64,000 nucleotides of DNA. Source: Pseudomonas sp. ICMP22404 (GTDB taxonomy: Bacteria; Pseudomonadota; Gammaproteobacteria; Pseudomonadales; Pseudomonadaceae). Location: contig NZ_VCNG01000015.1 in the NCBI RefSeq assembly GCF_006227205.1, positions 1 through 64,000 on the forward strand. Direction: 5' to 3'. The notes beneath the pieces were generated by a model. It made no database searches and had not been told where the DNA came from. It saw only the letters and a list, made by a program, of their open reading frames with translations. The translations under genes and the position numbers were made by a program. This document shows positions 9,170-17,943 of the stretch, in pieces. Position 1 is the first letter of the stretch. Each line of letters begins with the position of its first letter.

Positions 9170-9318
9170 GAATACAGGGAGCGATACTAGGGTCAATCCA
9201 CGCCCTGCGTCATATATTTCAATCCTGCAATAAAGTTGCCGGCGGGCAATATTCTGGAAATCTCCAGGCAAAAAAACAGCGGCAGGATTGCTCAATGCCC
9301 GTCCCGTTGAGCGCAGAA

Positions 9319-9412
9319 CCTGTGGGAGCCGAGCTTGCTCGCGATAGTGGCTGGTCAGTTGATAAAGATGTTGGCTGAACCACCGCTATCGCGAGCAAGC
9401 TTGGCTCCCACG
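9319..9412. repeat. REPIN (inverted REP pair)
   Basis: Two REP cores in opposite orientation, variant GAGCTTGCTCGCGAT and its complement, separated by about 40 bp. They lie between the response regulator and mlaA and end 66 bp before the mlaA start. Confidence 0.9.
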
Positions 9413-9478
9413 GGAACTGTGAATGGCTTCATTCCTCGACTGACTGGCGTCGCCCATTCCTTGCCGAGACAGCCCCGT

Positions 9479-10255
9479 ATGCCGCTCACCGATCCCGCTT
9501 CGCTCCGCGTTCGTCACTCCGTGGTCATCATGCTCGCAGCACTCGCCAGCGGCTGCGCCAGCACGCCCGCTGCAAAACCTGGCAGTTGCGAGAGTGTTCC
9601 GTACACCGTTTACGATCCCGGGCAGCCCATCAACCGCGGCATCTTCGGCTTCAACCGCACCGTAGACGACTACGCCTTGGCCCCCATCGCCCGTGGTTAT
9701 CGCCATCTTCCGGATGCCGTGCAGACCGGCATGCACAACTTCGTGGCCAACTTCGGTGAGCCCAAGGTGTTCATCAACGATCTGCTGCAAGGCAATGCGC
9801 AGCGCTCGGTCAACACCCTGGGGCGTTTTGTCATCAACACCACGGCCGGCATCGTCGGCTTGATCGATGTATCGGGCAAACTCGGTATCGAGCGCCACGA
9901 GGCTGATTTTGGCCAGACATTCGGCGTCTGGAACATCGCCCCGGGGCCGACGGTGGAACTGCCTCTGCTGGGGACGGCCAACCTGAGGGATGCCACCGGC
10001 AAGGTAATCAGTTTCGTGGTCGACCCGTTTGGCGGCGACAGCAGCACTGTCGATACCCTGGGCACGATCAATACCGCAGGCGGCATCGTCGATGGCCGCG
10101 CACAGGCGCTGCCGCTGACCGACCAACTTCGCACCCAGCCGGATTACTACGTGGCCCTGCGCGACGCCGTGGCGCAGCAGCGCGCCGATGTTGTCGCGCA
10201 AGGCAAACTGGGAGCGGTGACCGCCCAATGCGAGGGAGGGCAGGCCGATGACTAA
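9479..10255 (+). CDS. mlaA: MlaA (VacJ) outer-membrane lipoprotein
   Basis: A 258-aa phospholipid-trafficking lipoprotein. A signal peptide ends in the lipobox L-A-S-G-C with Cys26. The MlaA domain follows: YDPGQPINRGIFGFNR, NFGEPKVFINDLLQG, LGRFVINTTAGIVGLID and DFGQTFGVW. MlaA removes misplaced phospholipids from the outer leaflet of the outer membrane and passes them to MlaC and MlaFEDB, which are not in this window. The start at 9479 gives a proper signal peptide; the open frame extends upstream only through REP sequence. Confidence 0.92.
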   Translation: MPLTDPASLRVRHSVVIMLAALASGCASTPAAKPGSCESVPYTVYDPGQPINRGIFGFNRTVDDYALAPIARGYRHLPDAVQTGMHNFVANFGEPKVFINDLLQGNAQRSVNTLGRFVINTTAGIVGLIDVSGKLGIERHEADFGQTFGVWNIAPGPTVELPLLGTANLRDATGKVISFVVDPFGGDSSTVDTLGTINTAGGIVDGRAQALPLTDQLRTQPDYYVALRDAVAQQRADVVAQGKLGAVTAQCEGGQADD

Positions 10256-10484
10256 CGATGCGTTGGTTCTGCGGCGAAGCGTGAAGGCGCTCGGCCAGGG
10301 TGGTCTGCAGTGCCGCGAGGTAGAGCTACGGTTGGCGGAGGATGGCGATCATGTGTTGCTCAGCCGTTACGTCGAACGCTACCGCCATGAACAAGGCGGT
10401 GAGTGCGTTATCCAGCAGCATCAGGTATCGATGACGCACCTGATTCGCTGGATGATGAAGCATGGGGAGCGGGTGAGGGTGTAG
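10248..10484 (+). CDS. Small hypothetical protein coupled to mlaA
   Basis: A 78-aa protein rich in charged residues (YVERYRHEQGGE, then a basic HLIRWMMKHGERVRV tail). Its ATG lies inside the last codons of mlaA (8-bp overlap), and a GAGGGCAGG ribosome site precedes it within mlaA, which argues for real translation. There is no signal peptide or membrane span. I do not recognise the family. Confidence 0.6.
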   Translation: MTNDALVLRRSVKALGQGGLQCREVELRLAEDGDHVLLSRYVERYRHEQGGECVIQQHQVSMTHLIRWMMKHGERVRV

Positions 10485-10638
10485 CCGGGGCGCGGTCGCC
10501 GAATCTCTCGGCACGATTGCTCGATAGCCGCGACGAGTCGGAACGTCTTGCAAGTGCAAAAAGCCGTTCATCACCTGATCGATCCTGGAAAAGGTGCGCT
10601 GCTAGACTGCACCGACCAATCCCTCTCGGAGAAGCCGG

Positions 10639-11118
10639 ATGAATAACAAGAACAGGATCTGTCTCTGGTACGAAGGTGATGCTGTGGAGGCGGCGCAGTT
10701 CTACGCTGCGACGTTTCCGGACAGCGCAGTACACGCCATTCATCACGCGCCTGGCGATTATCCATCGGGCAAGGAAGGCGATGTGTTGACGGTGGAGTTC
10801 ACGGTGATGGGCATTCCCTGCATCGGGCTGAACGGCGGCCCGGTGTTCAAGCACAACGAGTCCTTCTCGTTCCAGGTGTCCACCGATGACCAGGCTGAAA
10901 CGGACCGTTTCTGGAATGCGATTGTCGGCAACGGCGGCGAGGAAAGTGTCTGCGGCTGGTGCAAGGACAAGTGGGGCCTGTCATGGCAGATCAGCCCGCG
11001 CGTCCTGACCGACGCCGTCGCCGGCCCCGACAAAGCCGCCGCCAAGCGCGCGTTCGAGGCCATGATGCAGATGACCAAGATCGACGTCGCAGCGATTGAA
11101 GCGGCGCTGAAAGGCTAA
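10639..11118 (+). CDS. VOC-family (PhnB/3-demethylubiquinone methyltransferase-like) protein
   Basis: A 159-aa glyoxalase/VOC fold protein of the PhnB-like group: RICLWYEGDAVEAAQFYAATFP at the start, FTVMGIPCIGLNGG in the middle and DKWGLSWQI near the end. These proteins are often annotated as 3-demethylubiquinone methyltransferases but show no SAM site, so the reaction is unknown. GGAGAAG precedes the ATG at good spacing. It is followed by a REP cluster. Confidence 0.87.
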   Translation: MNNKNRICLWYEGDAVEAAQFYAATFPDSAVHAIHHAPGDYPSGKEGDVLTVEFTVMGIPCIGLNGGPVFKHNESFSFQVSTDDQAETDRFWNAIVGNGGEESVCGWCKDKWGLSWQISPRVLTDAVAGPDKAAAKRAFEAMMQMTKIDVAAIEAALKG

Positions 11119-11140
11119 CCGGCTGGCGACTGACCCACCG

Positions 11141-11372
11141 CCATCGCGAGCAGGCTCGCTCCCACAGTAAATATTCAGTGGACCCGATATCCGCAGCACA
11201 CCCAAAACCTGTGGGAGCGGGCTTGCCCGCGAAGGCGTCGGCACATCCAGCCTCGATGCCAGCTGACCCACCGCTATCGCGAGCAGGCTCGCTCCCACAA
11301 TGGATCTCCAGTGGGCCCGGTATCCACAGCACACCGCAACTCCCTGTGGGAGCGAGCCTGCTCGCGATGGCG
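11141..11372. repeat. Cluster of four REP cores (two REPINs)
   Basis: Cores at about 11141-11166, 11209-11239, 11272-11300 and 11344-11372, alternating in orientation. One copy is the GGGCTTGCCCGCGAAGGCG variant. The cluster fills the gap between the convergent VOC and RidA genes. Confidence 0.92.
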
Positions 11373-11383
11373 TCATCACTGAT

Positions 11384-11785
11384 TCACCGCCCAGCGTCAG
11401 GCAACCTGGCAATCACCTTGATCTCGAACTCGAACCCATACAACCACGTCACCCCCACCGCCGTCAGTGTCGGGTGCGGCGCGTTGCCCCAGAATTCAGG
11501 CACCACCTTCCAGATCTTCTCGAACTTCGATTCGGGGTCGACCATGAAAACGGTCACGTCCACCACATCGTCAAAGCTGCAATCGGCCGCGGCGAGAATC
11601 GCTTCCAGGTTGGTGAATGCACGCCGGACTTGAACCTCCAGATCGGCCTCAGGTGAACCGTCGTCGGTGCTGCCGACTTGCCCCGATACGAAGAGAAAAC
11701 CATTGGACCGGATCGCCGGTGAATAACGATTACGCTCGTAAAGCGCTTGGCGTCCAGGTGGGAAAACTACATCACGCGGTGTCAT
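11384..11785 (-). CDS. RidA-family protein
   Basis: A 133-aa RidA-family protein (MTPRDVVFPPG; core GFLFVSGQVG and VDVTVFMVD; C-terminal EFEIKVIARL). The start at 11785 has GGAGG five bases upstream; an earlier ATG would put that ribosome site inside the gene. It diverges from the LysR gene at 11920 across a dyad (11879-11897), so that regulator probably controls it. Confidence 0.88.
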   Translation of the reverse strand: MTPRDVVFPPGRQALYERNRYSPAIRSNGFLFVSGQVGSTDDGSPEADLEVQVRRAFTNLEAILAAADCSFDDVVDVTVFMVDPESKFEKIWKVVPEFWGNAPHPTLTAVGVTWLYGFEFEIKVIARLPDAGR

Positions 11786-11878
11786 GGGAACCTCCATCGG
11801 TCATCAGCCAGGGAAACAACGATGAAGTCACTCTAGGGGCTTGTGCCCTGGGGATAAACGCGCAACCTTGGCGATCAC

Positions 11879-11897
11879 TGTTTGTAAAATCCAAACA
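11879..11897. promoter_or_regulatory. Candidate LysR operator dyad
   Basis: A perfect inverted repeat TGTTTG-N7-CAAACA ends 22 bp upstream of the LysR start at 11920 and about 94 bp upstream of the divergent ridA-like start. Its inner T/A pair has LysR-type T-N11-A spacing. Inference from symmetry and position. Confidence 0.4.
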
Positions 11898-11919
11898 ATC
11901 ATCGACACGCGGAGCAGCA

Positions 11920-12846
11920 ATGGATCGTTTTGATGCGATGCAGGCATTCGTCCGGGTGGTGGAGGCGGGCAGTTTCACCAAGGCCGCCGAGACCCTGCAC
12001 ATGAGCAAGACCACCGTGACCCAGTTGGTGCAGCAGTTGGAGGCGCGCCTGCGGGTCAAGCTGCTCAACCGCACGACACGTAAAGTCAACGTCACTGTCC
12101 AGGGCGCCGTCTATTACCAACGGGTGCTGCGGCTGCTGGCCGACATGGAGGATGCCGAAACCAGTCTGTCCGAGGCCCAGGCACTGCCCAGGGGCCGGTT
12201 GCGGGTAGACGTCCCGAGCCCGCTGGCTGCGCTGATCCTGATGCCGGCGCTCCCGACGTTCCATGCGCGATACCCGGACATCCAGATCGACATGGGCGTC
12301 AGCGATCGCATCGTGGACATCATCGATGAAAACGTCGATTGCGTGGTGCGCGGTGGTGAACTGACGGATCAGTCGCTGATCGCCCGGCGCATCGGTGACC
12401 TTGAGCTGGGCGTCTTCGCGGCGCCGAGTTACCTGGCACGCGTCGGCACGCCCGCGCATCCACGAGACCTCGAAGACTCCCTGCATCGTATCGTCGGCTT
12501 CCTCTGGGCCCGCACTGGCAAAGCCGTGCCCTATGCCATGCACAACGCCAATGAACACCTGCACATCAACGGGCGCTACGCCCTGGCGGTCGACGACGGC
12601 AACGCCTACCTCGCGGCGGGCCTGGCGGGGCTGGGGGTGCTGTGGCTACCCACGTACATGTCCAGGCCCCACGAAGCCAACGGCGAGCTGGTGCCGCTTT
12701 TCGAAACGTGGCGAATCGACCCGATGCCGCTCTACCTGGCTTATCCGCCGAACCGGCATATCAGCGCCAGGTTGAGGGTGTTCATCGAATGGATGGTGGA
12801 ACTGATGGCGCGGCATGCGCCGGTTGTTGATCGAAGTGGTGTGTAG
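11920..12846 (+). CDS. LysR-family transcriptional regulator
   Basis: A 308-aa LysR protein: MDRFDAMQAFVRVVEAGSF, then TTVTQLVQQLEARLRVKLLNRTTRKV as the winged helix, then an effector domain (residues about 90-300). GGAG precedes the ATG. The open frame runs upstream but without LysR features, and the HTH fixes this start. It is divergent from a RidA-family gene, its likely target. Confidence 0.92.
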   Translation: MDRFDAMQAFVRVVEAGSFTKAAETLHMSKTTVTQLVQQLEARLRVKLLNRTTRKVNVTVQGAVYYQRVLRLLADMEDAETSLSEAQALPRGRLRVDVPSPLAALILMPALPTFHARYPDIQIDMGVSDRIVDIIDENVDCVVRGGELTDQSLIARRIGDLELGVFAAPSYLARVGTPAHPRDLEDSLHRIVGFLWARTGKAVPYAMHNANEHLHINGRYALAVDDGNAYLAAGLAGLGVLWLPTYMSRPHEANGELVPLFETWRIDPMPLYLAYPPNRHISARLRVFIEWMVELMARHAPVVDRSGV

Positions 12847-12940
12847 ACAGAAGCCTGACTTGCCGGGCACCAATGGATTAAACCCGTAGCGACGAGGACG
12901 GTCGAAGATTTACACCGCTCGATTGCAGAGGAGACATTCC

Positions 12941-13330
12941 ATGGACCGATTCACCGGCGGTTGCCTGTGCGGCAACGTTCGCATCGAAGCCACGGGGCGC
13001 CCCTACCGGGTAGGCCTCTGCCACTGTCTCGACTGTCGCAAGCACCATGGCGCGCTTTTCTACGCCGCAGCCATGTTTCCCCAGGAAGCAGTGAAGGTCG
13101 AAGGTGATACCCGCAACTACGCCGGTCGATTCTTTTGCCCCCGCTGCGGCTCGCCGGTCTTTGCCCGCAGCGGTGACGAGATCGAAGTGAACCTGGGCAG
13201 CCTGGATGCCCCTGACCAATTGATGCCTAGCTATGAATGCTGGACCTCGCGACGCGAGGCCTGGCTGCCGGCGTTTCCGTTGACACGATACGAGCATGAT
13301 CGTGCCGGCAAAGGTCGGTCCGAGGAGTAG
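12941..13330 (+). CDS. GFA-family (glutathione-dependent formaldehyde-activating-like) protein
   Basis: A 129-aa zinc-binding Mss4-like fold protein. Cysteine motifs are GGCLCGNV, CHCLDCRK and FCPRCGSPVF, which supply the structural and catalytic zinc ligands. The family is named for Gfa (S-hydroxymethylglutathione formation), but most members have no proven reaction. The start at 12941 follows GAGGAG; an ATG 18 nt earlier lacks a site. The gene converges on the aldehyde dehydrogenase with only 5 bp between stops. Confidence 0.88.
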   Translation: MDRFTGGCLCGNVRIEATGRPYRVGLCHCLDCRKHHGALFYAAAMFPQEAVKVEGDTRNYAGRFFCPRCGSPVFARSGDEIEVNLGSLDAPDQLMPSYECWTSRREAWLPAFPLTRYEHDRAGKGRSEE

Positions 13331-13335
13331 GGCGA

Positions 13336-14793
13336 TCAACCAAACCCGACAATCGCCTTGACCTCCGTGTACTCCTCGAACCCATGAACACCGTATTCCC
13401 GACCATTGCCCGAGCGCTTGTAGCCGCCGAACGGCGCCAACGGGTTCCACGCCGGGTAGTTCAAGAGCACCTGCCCGGCGCGGATGCGCGAGGCCACGGT
13501 GCGTACAGCTTCAAGGTCCTGGCCTTGCACATGGGCGCTGAGGCCGTAGACGGTGTCGTTCGCGAGGGCGATGGCTTCTTCCACCGTGTCGTAGGGGATG
13601 AGGCACAGCACCGGGCCAAAGATTTCTTCCTGGGCGATGCGCATGGCGTTATCCACTTCGGAGAAGACCGTTGGGCGGGCGTAGAAGCCTTTCGCAAACC
13701 CTGGCACTCGTCCTGGGCCGCCGCAGAGGAGCTTGGCGCCCTCACTCAGGCCTGCCTCGATCATCGCCTGCACGCGATTGAACTGGGCTTCGTTGGCGAT
13801 GGGGCCGAGTTGCGTTTCTTCCGACCGAGGATCGCCGACGATGATCGCGTCGACGGTGGCGGTGACCAGGACTTCGACTTCCGCCAGCCGGTTGCGCGGC
13901 ACGATCATCCGGGTCGGTGCACTGCATGACTGGCCGACGTTACGAAACGCAGACATCACGCCGGGTGGCACGGCTTTGGTGAAGTCGGCGTCCGGCAAGA
14001 ATACGTTGGGTGACTTGCCGCCCAGTTCCTGGGTGACGCGCTTGACCGTCGGGGCGGCAGCCTGGGCCACCAGCGCGCCTGCGCGGTTGGAGCCGGTGAT
14101 GGAGATCATGTCGATATCGGGGTGGGCGGCCATGGCTGCGCCGACGTCCGCGCCGCTGCCATTCACCAGGTTGAACACGCCCGGTGGAAGACCTGCATCA
14201 TGCAGCAACTGGGCGAACAGCAGGGCGCTCAGGGGGGACAGTTCGCTGGGCTTGAGCACCACAGTGCAGCCGGCGGCAATCGCCGGGGCGACCTTGGCGG
14301 TGATCTGGTAAAGCGGCCAGTTCCACGGCGTGATGAGCCCGCAGACGCCAATGGGTTCGCGCTGGATGGCCGTACCGTTTTCGACGTTGCGCAAACTGTA
14401 GGTGGACAGCAGATCACGGGCGACCCGCACGTGCTCGGCCGCCAGAGGGACCTGCATGGCTCGTGCGAAACCGATGGCCGCGCCCATCTCCAGGGAGAGC
14501 ACCTGGGCCAGTTGCTCTTGTCGTTCCAGAATCAGTTCATGGATCTTGCCCAGGACCTGCGCACGGGATGCGACCGCGGTCGTGGACCAGCCGGGAAACG
14601 CCGCCCGTGCCGCCGCTACCGCCCGGTCGACGTCCGCGCAGGAGCCTTGGGCGACTTCGGCGACCATCGCCTCGGTGGCCGGGTTGATCACCGGCAGCGT
14701 GGTCGGATACGCCGGAAACGACCAGGCGCCATTGATATAAAGCTGCCCCAAAGTCTGTGGGTCGAGGTAGCTGTCAGAAGATCGGGTTGTCAT
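13336..14793 (-). CDS. NAD(P)+-dependent aldehyde dehydrogenase
   Basis: A 485-aa class I/II-type aldehyde dehydrogenase. The N-terminal LYINGAWS is followed by LITPWNWPLYQI (cofactor region), the general base in TQELGGKSPNVF, the catalytic Cys in NVGQSCSAPTR, and the terminal APFGGYKRSGNGREYG. The start at 14793 (MTTRSSDSYLDP) has GGGAG upstream and matches normal family length. It lies 190 bp downstream of the D-serine-dehydratase-like gene and ridA on the same strand and could oxidise an aldehyde released by that enzyme. Confidence 0.92.
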   Translation of the reverse strand: MTTRSSDSYLDPQTLGQLYINGAWSFPAYPTTLPVINPATEAMVAEVAQGSCADVDRAVAAARAAFPGWSTTAVASRAQVLGKIHELILERQEQLAQVLSLEMGAAIGFARAMQVPLAAEHVRVARDLLSTYSLRNVENGTAIQREPIGVCGLITPWNWPLYQITAKVAPAIAAGCTVVLKPSELSPLSALLFAQLLHDAGLPPGVFNLVNGSGADVGAAMAAHPDIDMISITGSNRAGALVAQAAAPTVKRVTQELGGKSPNVFLPDADFTKAVPPGVMSAFRNVGQSCSAPTRMIVPRNRLAEVEVLVTATVDAIIVGDPRSEETQLGPIANEAQFNRVQAMIEAGLSEGAKLLCGGPGRVPGFAKGFYARPTVFSEVDNAMRIAQEEIFGPVLCLIPYDTVEEAIALANDTVYGLSAHVQGQDLEAVRTVASRIRAGQVLLNYPAWNPLAPFGGYKRSGNGREYGVHGFEEYTEVKAIVGFG

Positions 14794-14983
14794 GCAACGG
14801 GCTCCCATAGAGCAGTGAGGACATTGCCAGCAGCAGATCGTGAGGCTGTGCCTGCTCAAATAAACTAACAAAGCGACCCTGATGGGATGTGCCGTTCTTG
14901 AGGTTGGCAAAGGAGAATCTGCTGAATCTGCCGGGCTAACCGGACAAAACGCGCACTGCGCTCACCTGACCCCTTGCTGCGCT

Positions 14984-15370
14984 TCATATACGGGCCAGCG
15001 CTTCGATTTCGATCAGGTAGCCATGGTGCAAGGCTGGAACCGGCACCACGGCGCGTGCGGGCCGGTGCTCACCGAGATAACGAGCGTAGACACGGTCGAA
15101 AGCCGGCCAGTGTTCGATGCCCGCAACGTAGACGGTCACCTTCAGCAGATCCCTTGGCTGTCGGCCGGCCGCCGCGAGAATCGCCAGCAGGTTGTCCAGC
15201 GCGAGGGCGGCCTGCACGTCGAACGGTTGCTCGACGCTGTGGCTGCCATCGGCGTGCACCGGCAGTTGCCCGGACACGTACAAGACGCCTTGGTGCGCAA
15301 CCGCCTGGGCGTAATGCCCACCCGGCAGGGCGGCATCGGTTGTGCGGATCGTCTCGATTTCACCAGCCAT
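14984..15370 (-). CDS. RidA-family protein coupled to a PLP enzyme
   Basis: A 128-aa RidA-family protein (MAGEIETIRTTD; GVLYVSGQLPVH; LLKVTVYV; C-terminal LIEIEALARI). Arg in RPARAVVPV is at the place of the catalytic arginine of active RidA. The ATG overlaps the last codons of the PLP-enzyme gene by 11 bp, so they are co-translated. RidA proteins hydrolyse 2-aminoacrylate-type enamines made by serine/threonine dehydratases, which fits the partner well. Confidence 0.9.
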   Translation of the reverse strand: MAGEIETIRTTDAALPGGHYAQAVAHQGVLYVSGQLPVHADGSHSVEQPFDVQAALALDNLLAILAAAGRQPRDLLKVTVYVAGIEHWPAFDRVYARYLGEHRPARAVVPVPALHHGYLIEIEALARI

Positions 15371-16496
15371 GCAGGCGACTCCAGAGTTGGACTTGGCCAG
15401 TGTCATCACAGGCGCAGTAATGGGGAAATTGGGCGCCGGTGGCACAGGCGTGGTTGGGCAGGATGCGCAGGCGGCTGCCGATGGGATAGCGCGCTGTGAT
15501 GTCGACGTGCTCGGCACCTGACAGGGTGACGATGCCGTGTTCCTGATTGGCGCCGGTGAGCCGTGCCCCTTCGATCCAGTCGCCGGCGTCGGTGCATACC
15601 TGCCCATAGCCGAAATCATGCTGCTGGCGCTGAGTGCCCCGGTCACGACTCATCGCCATCCAACCGGCATCGGTGATGATCCAGCCCTTGTCTGGCTGAT
15701 GACCGATGACGCTGGTCAGCACGCTCAGCGCCAACTCATCCGCCTGACAAACGCCGACGTTGTGCATCACCAGGTCGAAGAACACATACACACCGGCCCG
15801 AACCTCGGTGACGCCGTCCAGGTTCAGTGCCGACAGGGCCGTGGGCGTCGAGCCGATGCTGACCTGCGGACATGCCAGCCCGGCGTCGCGGATGCGTCGG
15901 GCCGCGCTGACGCAGACCTGCCGCTCCTGTTCGGCCAGGGCTTGCAGCGCCTCGGGGGTGTCCAGCTCGTAGCTGGATCCGGCATGGGTCATGACGCCGC
16001 AAAGCCGCTGTCCACCTTCGCCGAGGGCTCGTGCGATATCGACGAGCGCTCCGTCTTCGATGCGCACGCCGGAGCGATGGCCGTCGCAATCGATCTCGAT
16101 CCATACGTCGAAGGGTTCGTCGTGACGTTGGCCGAAATCGACAATCGCCCGGGCTGCCACCAGGCTGTCCGTCAGGATGCTCAGCTGGCAGCCTTTGCGC
16201 CTGAGCGCCAGGGCCTGGTCCAGTTTGCCGGGCACGATGGCCACGGCATAGAAAATGTCCTGGATGCCGTTGGCGAAGCAATGCTCCGCTTCCTTCAAGG
16301 TGGACACCGTGACACCGCTGGCTCCAGCGGCAATTTGGGCCTGCACTACCTGCAGGCATTTGCTGGTCTTGATGTGGGGGCGCAAGCGCACGCCCAAGTC
16401 GTCCATGCGTTGTTGCATGCGCTGGATATTGCGTTGCATGCGTGGCCGATCGATGAGCGCGGCGGGGGTGTCGAGGGAAGCGGTCGAGGCTGGCAT
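15360..16496 (-). CDS. DSD1/D-threonine-aldolase-type PLP enzyme
   Basis: A 378-aa fold-type III (alanine-racemase-like) PLP enzyme. Lys43 in RPHIKTSK is the Schiff-base lysine. Near the C-terminus NHACAT supplies a His349/Cys351 metal pair. In the family His-Cys is typical of zinc D-serine dehydratase, whereas D-threonine aldolase usually has His-Asp, so D-serine (or D-3-hydroxy amino acid) dehydration is the better guess. An N-terminal barrel spans about 10-250 and a beta domain 260-378. It heads an operon with ridA and is divergent from a LysR gene across a 23-bp dyad. Confidence 0.87.
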   Translation of the reverse strand: MPASTASLDTPAALIDRPRMQRNIQRMQQRMDDLGVRLRPHIKTSKCLQVVQAQIAAGASGVTVSTLKEAEHCFANGIQDIFYAVAIVPGKLDQALALRRKGCQLSILTDSLVAARAIVDFGQRHDEPFDVWIEIDCDGHRSGVRIEDGALVDIARALGEGGQRLCGVMTHAGSSYELDTPEALQALAEQERQVCVSAARRIRDAGLACPQVSIGSTPTALSALNLDGVTEVRAGVYVFFDLVMHNVGVCQADELALSVLTSVIGHQPDKGWIITDAGWMAMSRDRGTQRQQHDFGYGQVCTDAGDWIEGARLTGANQEHGIVTLSGAEHVDITARYPIGSRLRILPNHACATGAQFPHYCACDDTGQVQLWSRLHGW

Positions 16497-16572
16497 GGCA
16501 GGGCCCGGTGGTGGAAGACGGGGTCGACTCTACTCAGGCGTCGTGAAGTCATGGTTCAATGCGGTGTCATCA

Positions 16573-16595
16573 ATCATTAAGTTGAACTGAATGAT
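16573..16595. promoter_or_regulatory. 23-bp LysR-type operator dyad
   Basis: ATCATT-N11-AATGAT with a second internal dyad, AGTT-G-AACT. Of 11 mirrored base pairs 10 match about a central G. The right arm overlaps the ATG of the LysR gene at 16591, so binding would block its own translation start or transcription. The left arm is 76 bp from the start of the divergent PLP-enzyme gene. The T-N11-A core is the LysR family hallmark. Confidence 0.6.
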
Positions 16596-17475
16596 CAGCA
16601 TCGAAGACCTGCGAATGGCCGCGACACTGGCGCGTTGCGACTCTTTGAGCGCGGCCGCCAGGGCATTGGATGTCTCGCCACCGGCGCTGTCCATGCGTCT
16701 GCGCAAGCTGGAAGGCGTCCTCGGGCTGACCTTGGCCAATCGCGATGCCCGGCGCCTGAGCCTGACCGCCGACGGCGAGCGTTTTTCCCGTCAGAGCGCG
16801 CTGTTGCTGGAACAGCTTGAGGCCCTCCCCGAATCGTTCAGGCGGCAGGATGATCAACTGGTCGGCACCCTGAGGCTGGCGGCGCCGTTCGGCTATGGGC
16901 GCCAGCGCCTCGCGCCGTTGCTGGCGCGTTTCGCCAGGTTGCATCCGCAGCTGTGCCTGCACCTGGATCTGCGGGAAACGCCTTGGCCGGATCGGCATGA
17001 CAGCGACGCGGTGATTCACATCGGCAACCTCAGCGACAGCCAGTGGGTCGCCCGGACCCTCACGCAAAATGATCGGTGGCTGTGCGCGAGTCCCGCCTAT
17101 CTGGCGCTGAACGGCACGCCGTCAGCGCCCGAGCAACTGGCTGATCATCGTTGCATTTGCATTCGCGAAAACGACGAGGACGTCACCCTGTGGCACTTGC
17201 GTAAAGATCAGCAGCACAAGACGCTGCGGATCAAACCGGCTTTATTGAGCAACGATGGCAGCGTGGCGCGGCGTTGGGCAGAAGAAGGGCTGGGGCTGGT
17301 GCTGCGTTCGCAGTGGGATGTCAGCAGGGCCATCGCCGACGGGCGGCTGGTACGGGTGCTCGCCGATTGGCAATTCGACAGCGCCCCCATCAACCTGCTG
17401 GTGCCTTCGCGCAAAGTGCGCAGCGCGCGGGTCCAGGCGTTGGTCAGCTTCCTGGAAGCTGAGTTGAAAGCCTGA
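16591..17475 (+). CDS. LysR-family regulator of the DSD1-ridA operon
   Basis: A 294-aa LysR protein: MISIEDLRMAATLARCDSLSAAARALDVSPPALSMRLRKLE is the winged helix, with the effector domain from about residue 90. The ribosome site is weak and the start codon is buried in the 23-bp dyad, which suggests autoregulation. Its target is probably the divergent DSD1-type operon. It is followed by a REPIN. Confidence 0.9.
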   Translation: MISIEDLRMAATLARCDSLSAAARALDVSPPALSMRLRKLEGVLGLTLANRDARRLSLTADGERFSRQSALLLEQLEALPESFRRQDDQLVGTLRLAAPFGYGRQRLAPLLARFARLHPQLCLHLDLRETPWPDRHDSDAVIHIGNLSDSQWVARTLTQNDRWLCASPAYLALNGTPSAPEQLADHRCICIRENDEDVTLWHLRKDQQHKTLRIKPALLSNDGSVARRWAEEGLGLVLRSQWDVSRAIADGRLVRVLADWQFDSAPINLLVPSRKVRSARVQALVSFLEAELKA

Positions 17476-17513
17476 TCGAAGGCAGCGCCATGCTGTCTTT
17501 TGACAGTGCTACC

Positions 17514-17613
17514 GCCATCGCGAGCAGGCTCGCTCCCACATGGAATTCTGGGAGCCATCGCGCTTTGTGATCCAAGCCAAATCCCTGTGGGAGCGAGCCT
17601 GCTCGCGATGGCG
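17514..17613. repeat. REPIN
   Basis: Inverse REP core at 17514-17541 and direct core at 17584-17613, downstream of the LysR gene. The following 330 bp (17614-17943) hold no gene I can support. They contain the dyad at 17790 and presumably the promoter of the next operon. Confidence 0.92.
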
Positions 17614-17789
17614 TCAGCCCGTTCGACAAAGATGCTGAAACGCCCCCGGTTCCTGCGCAGATTCTGCCGCAAACAGCTTGCCGCCGTGCCGTTTGGTGCA
17701 CCAGAACTGCCCGCAAACCCACTGAAACATGGGCGCAACGCCCGTGCCTGGAGCATCCCGCAAAGTCTGCTGAGGGAGCCCCGCAAAAC

Positions 17790-17810
17790 GGTGGTTTGTA
17801 CCAAGCCGCC
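17790..17810. promoter_or_regulatory. Imperfect dyad upstream of the catabolic block
   Basis: GGTGGTTTG-TAC-CAAGCCGCC is a 9-3-9 inverted repeat with 7 of 9 arm pairs matched (the other two are G/T wobble positions), 133 bp before the HAD gene. It may be an operator for the large operon. No regulator gene sits beside it. Confidence 0.3.
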
Positions 17811-17943
17811 ACTATTTTTAACCGATTATCCACGGTCTCATGGTGTTGTAATGAAAATGTGATGCAGCGTTGTGCCGGTGCTTAACGAATGGCGCCGATG
17901 CTTGCCACGTTCATGCCTCCAACAACCATTCAGGACCGCACCC

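Noticed and set aside
17614..17943. Sigma-54 promoter for the catabolic block
   Set aside because: No TGGCAC-N5-TTGCA match on the right strand.
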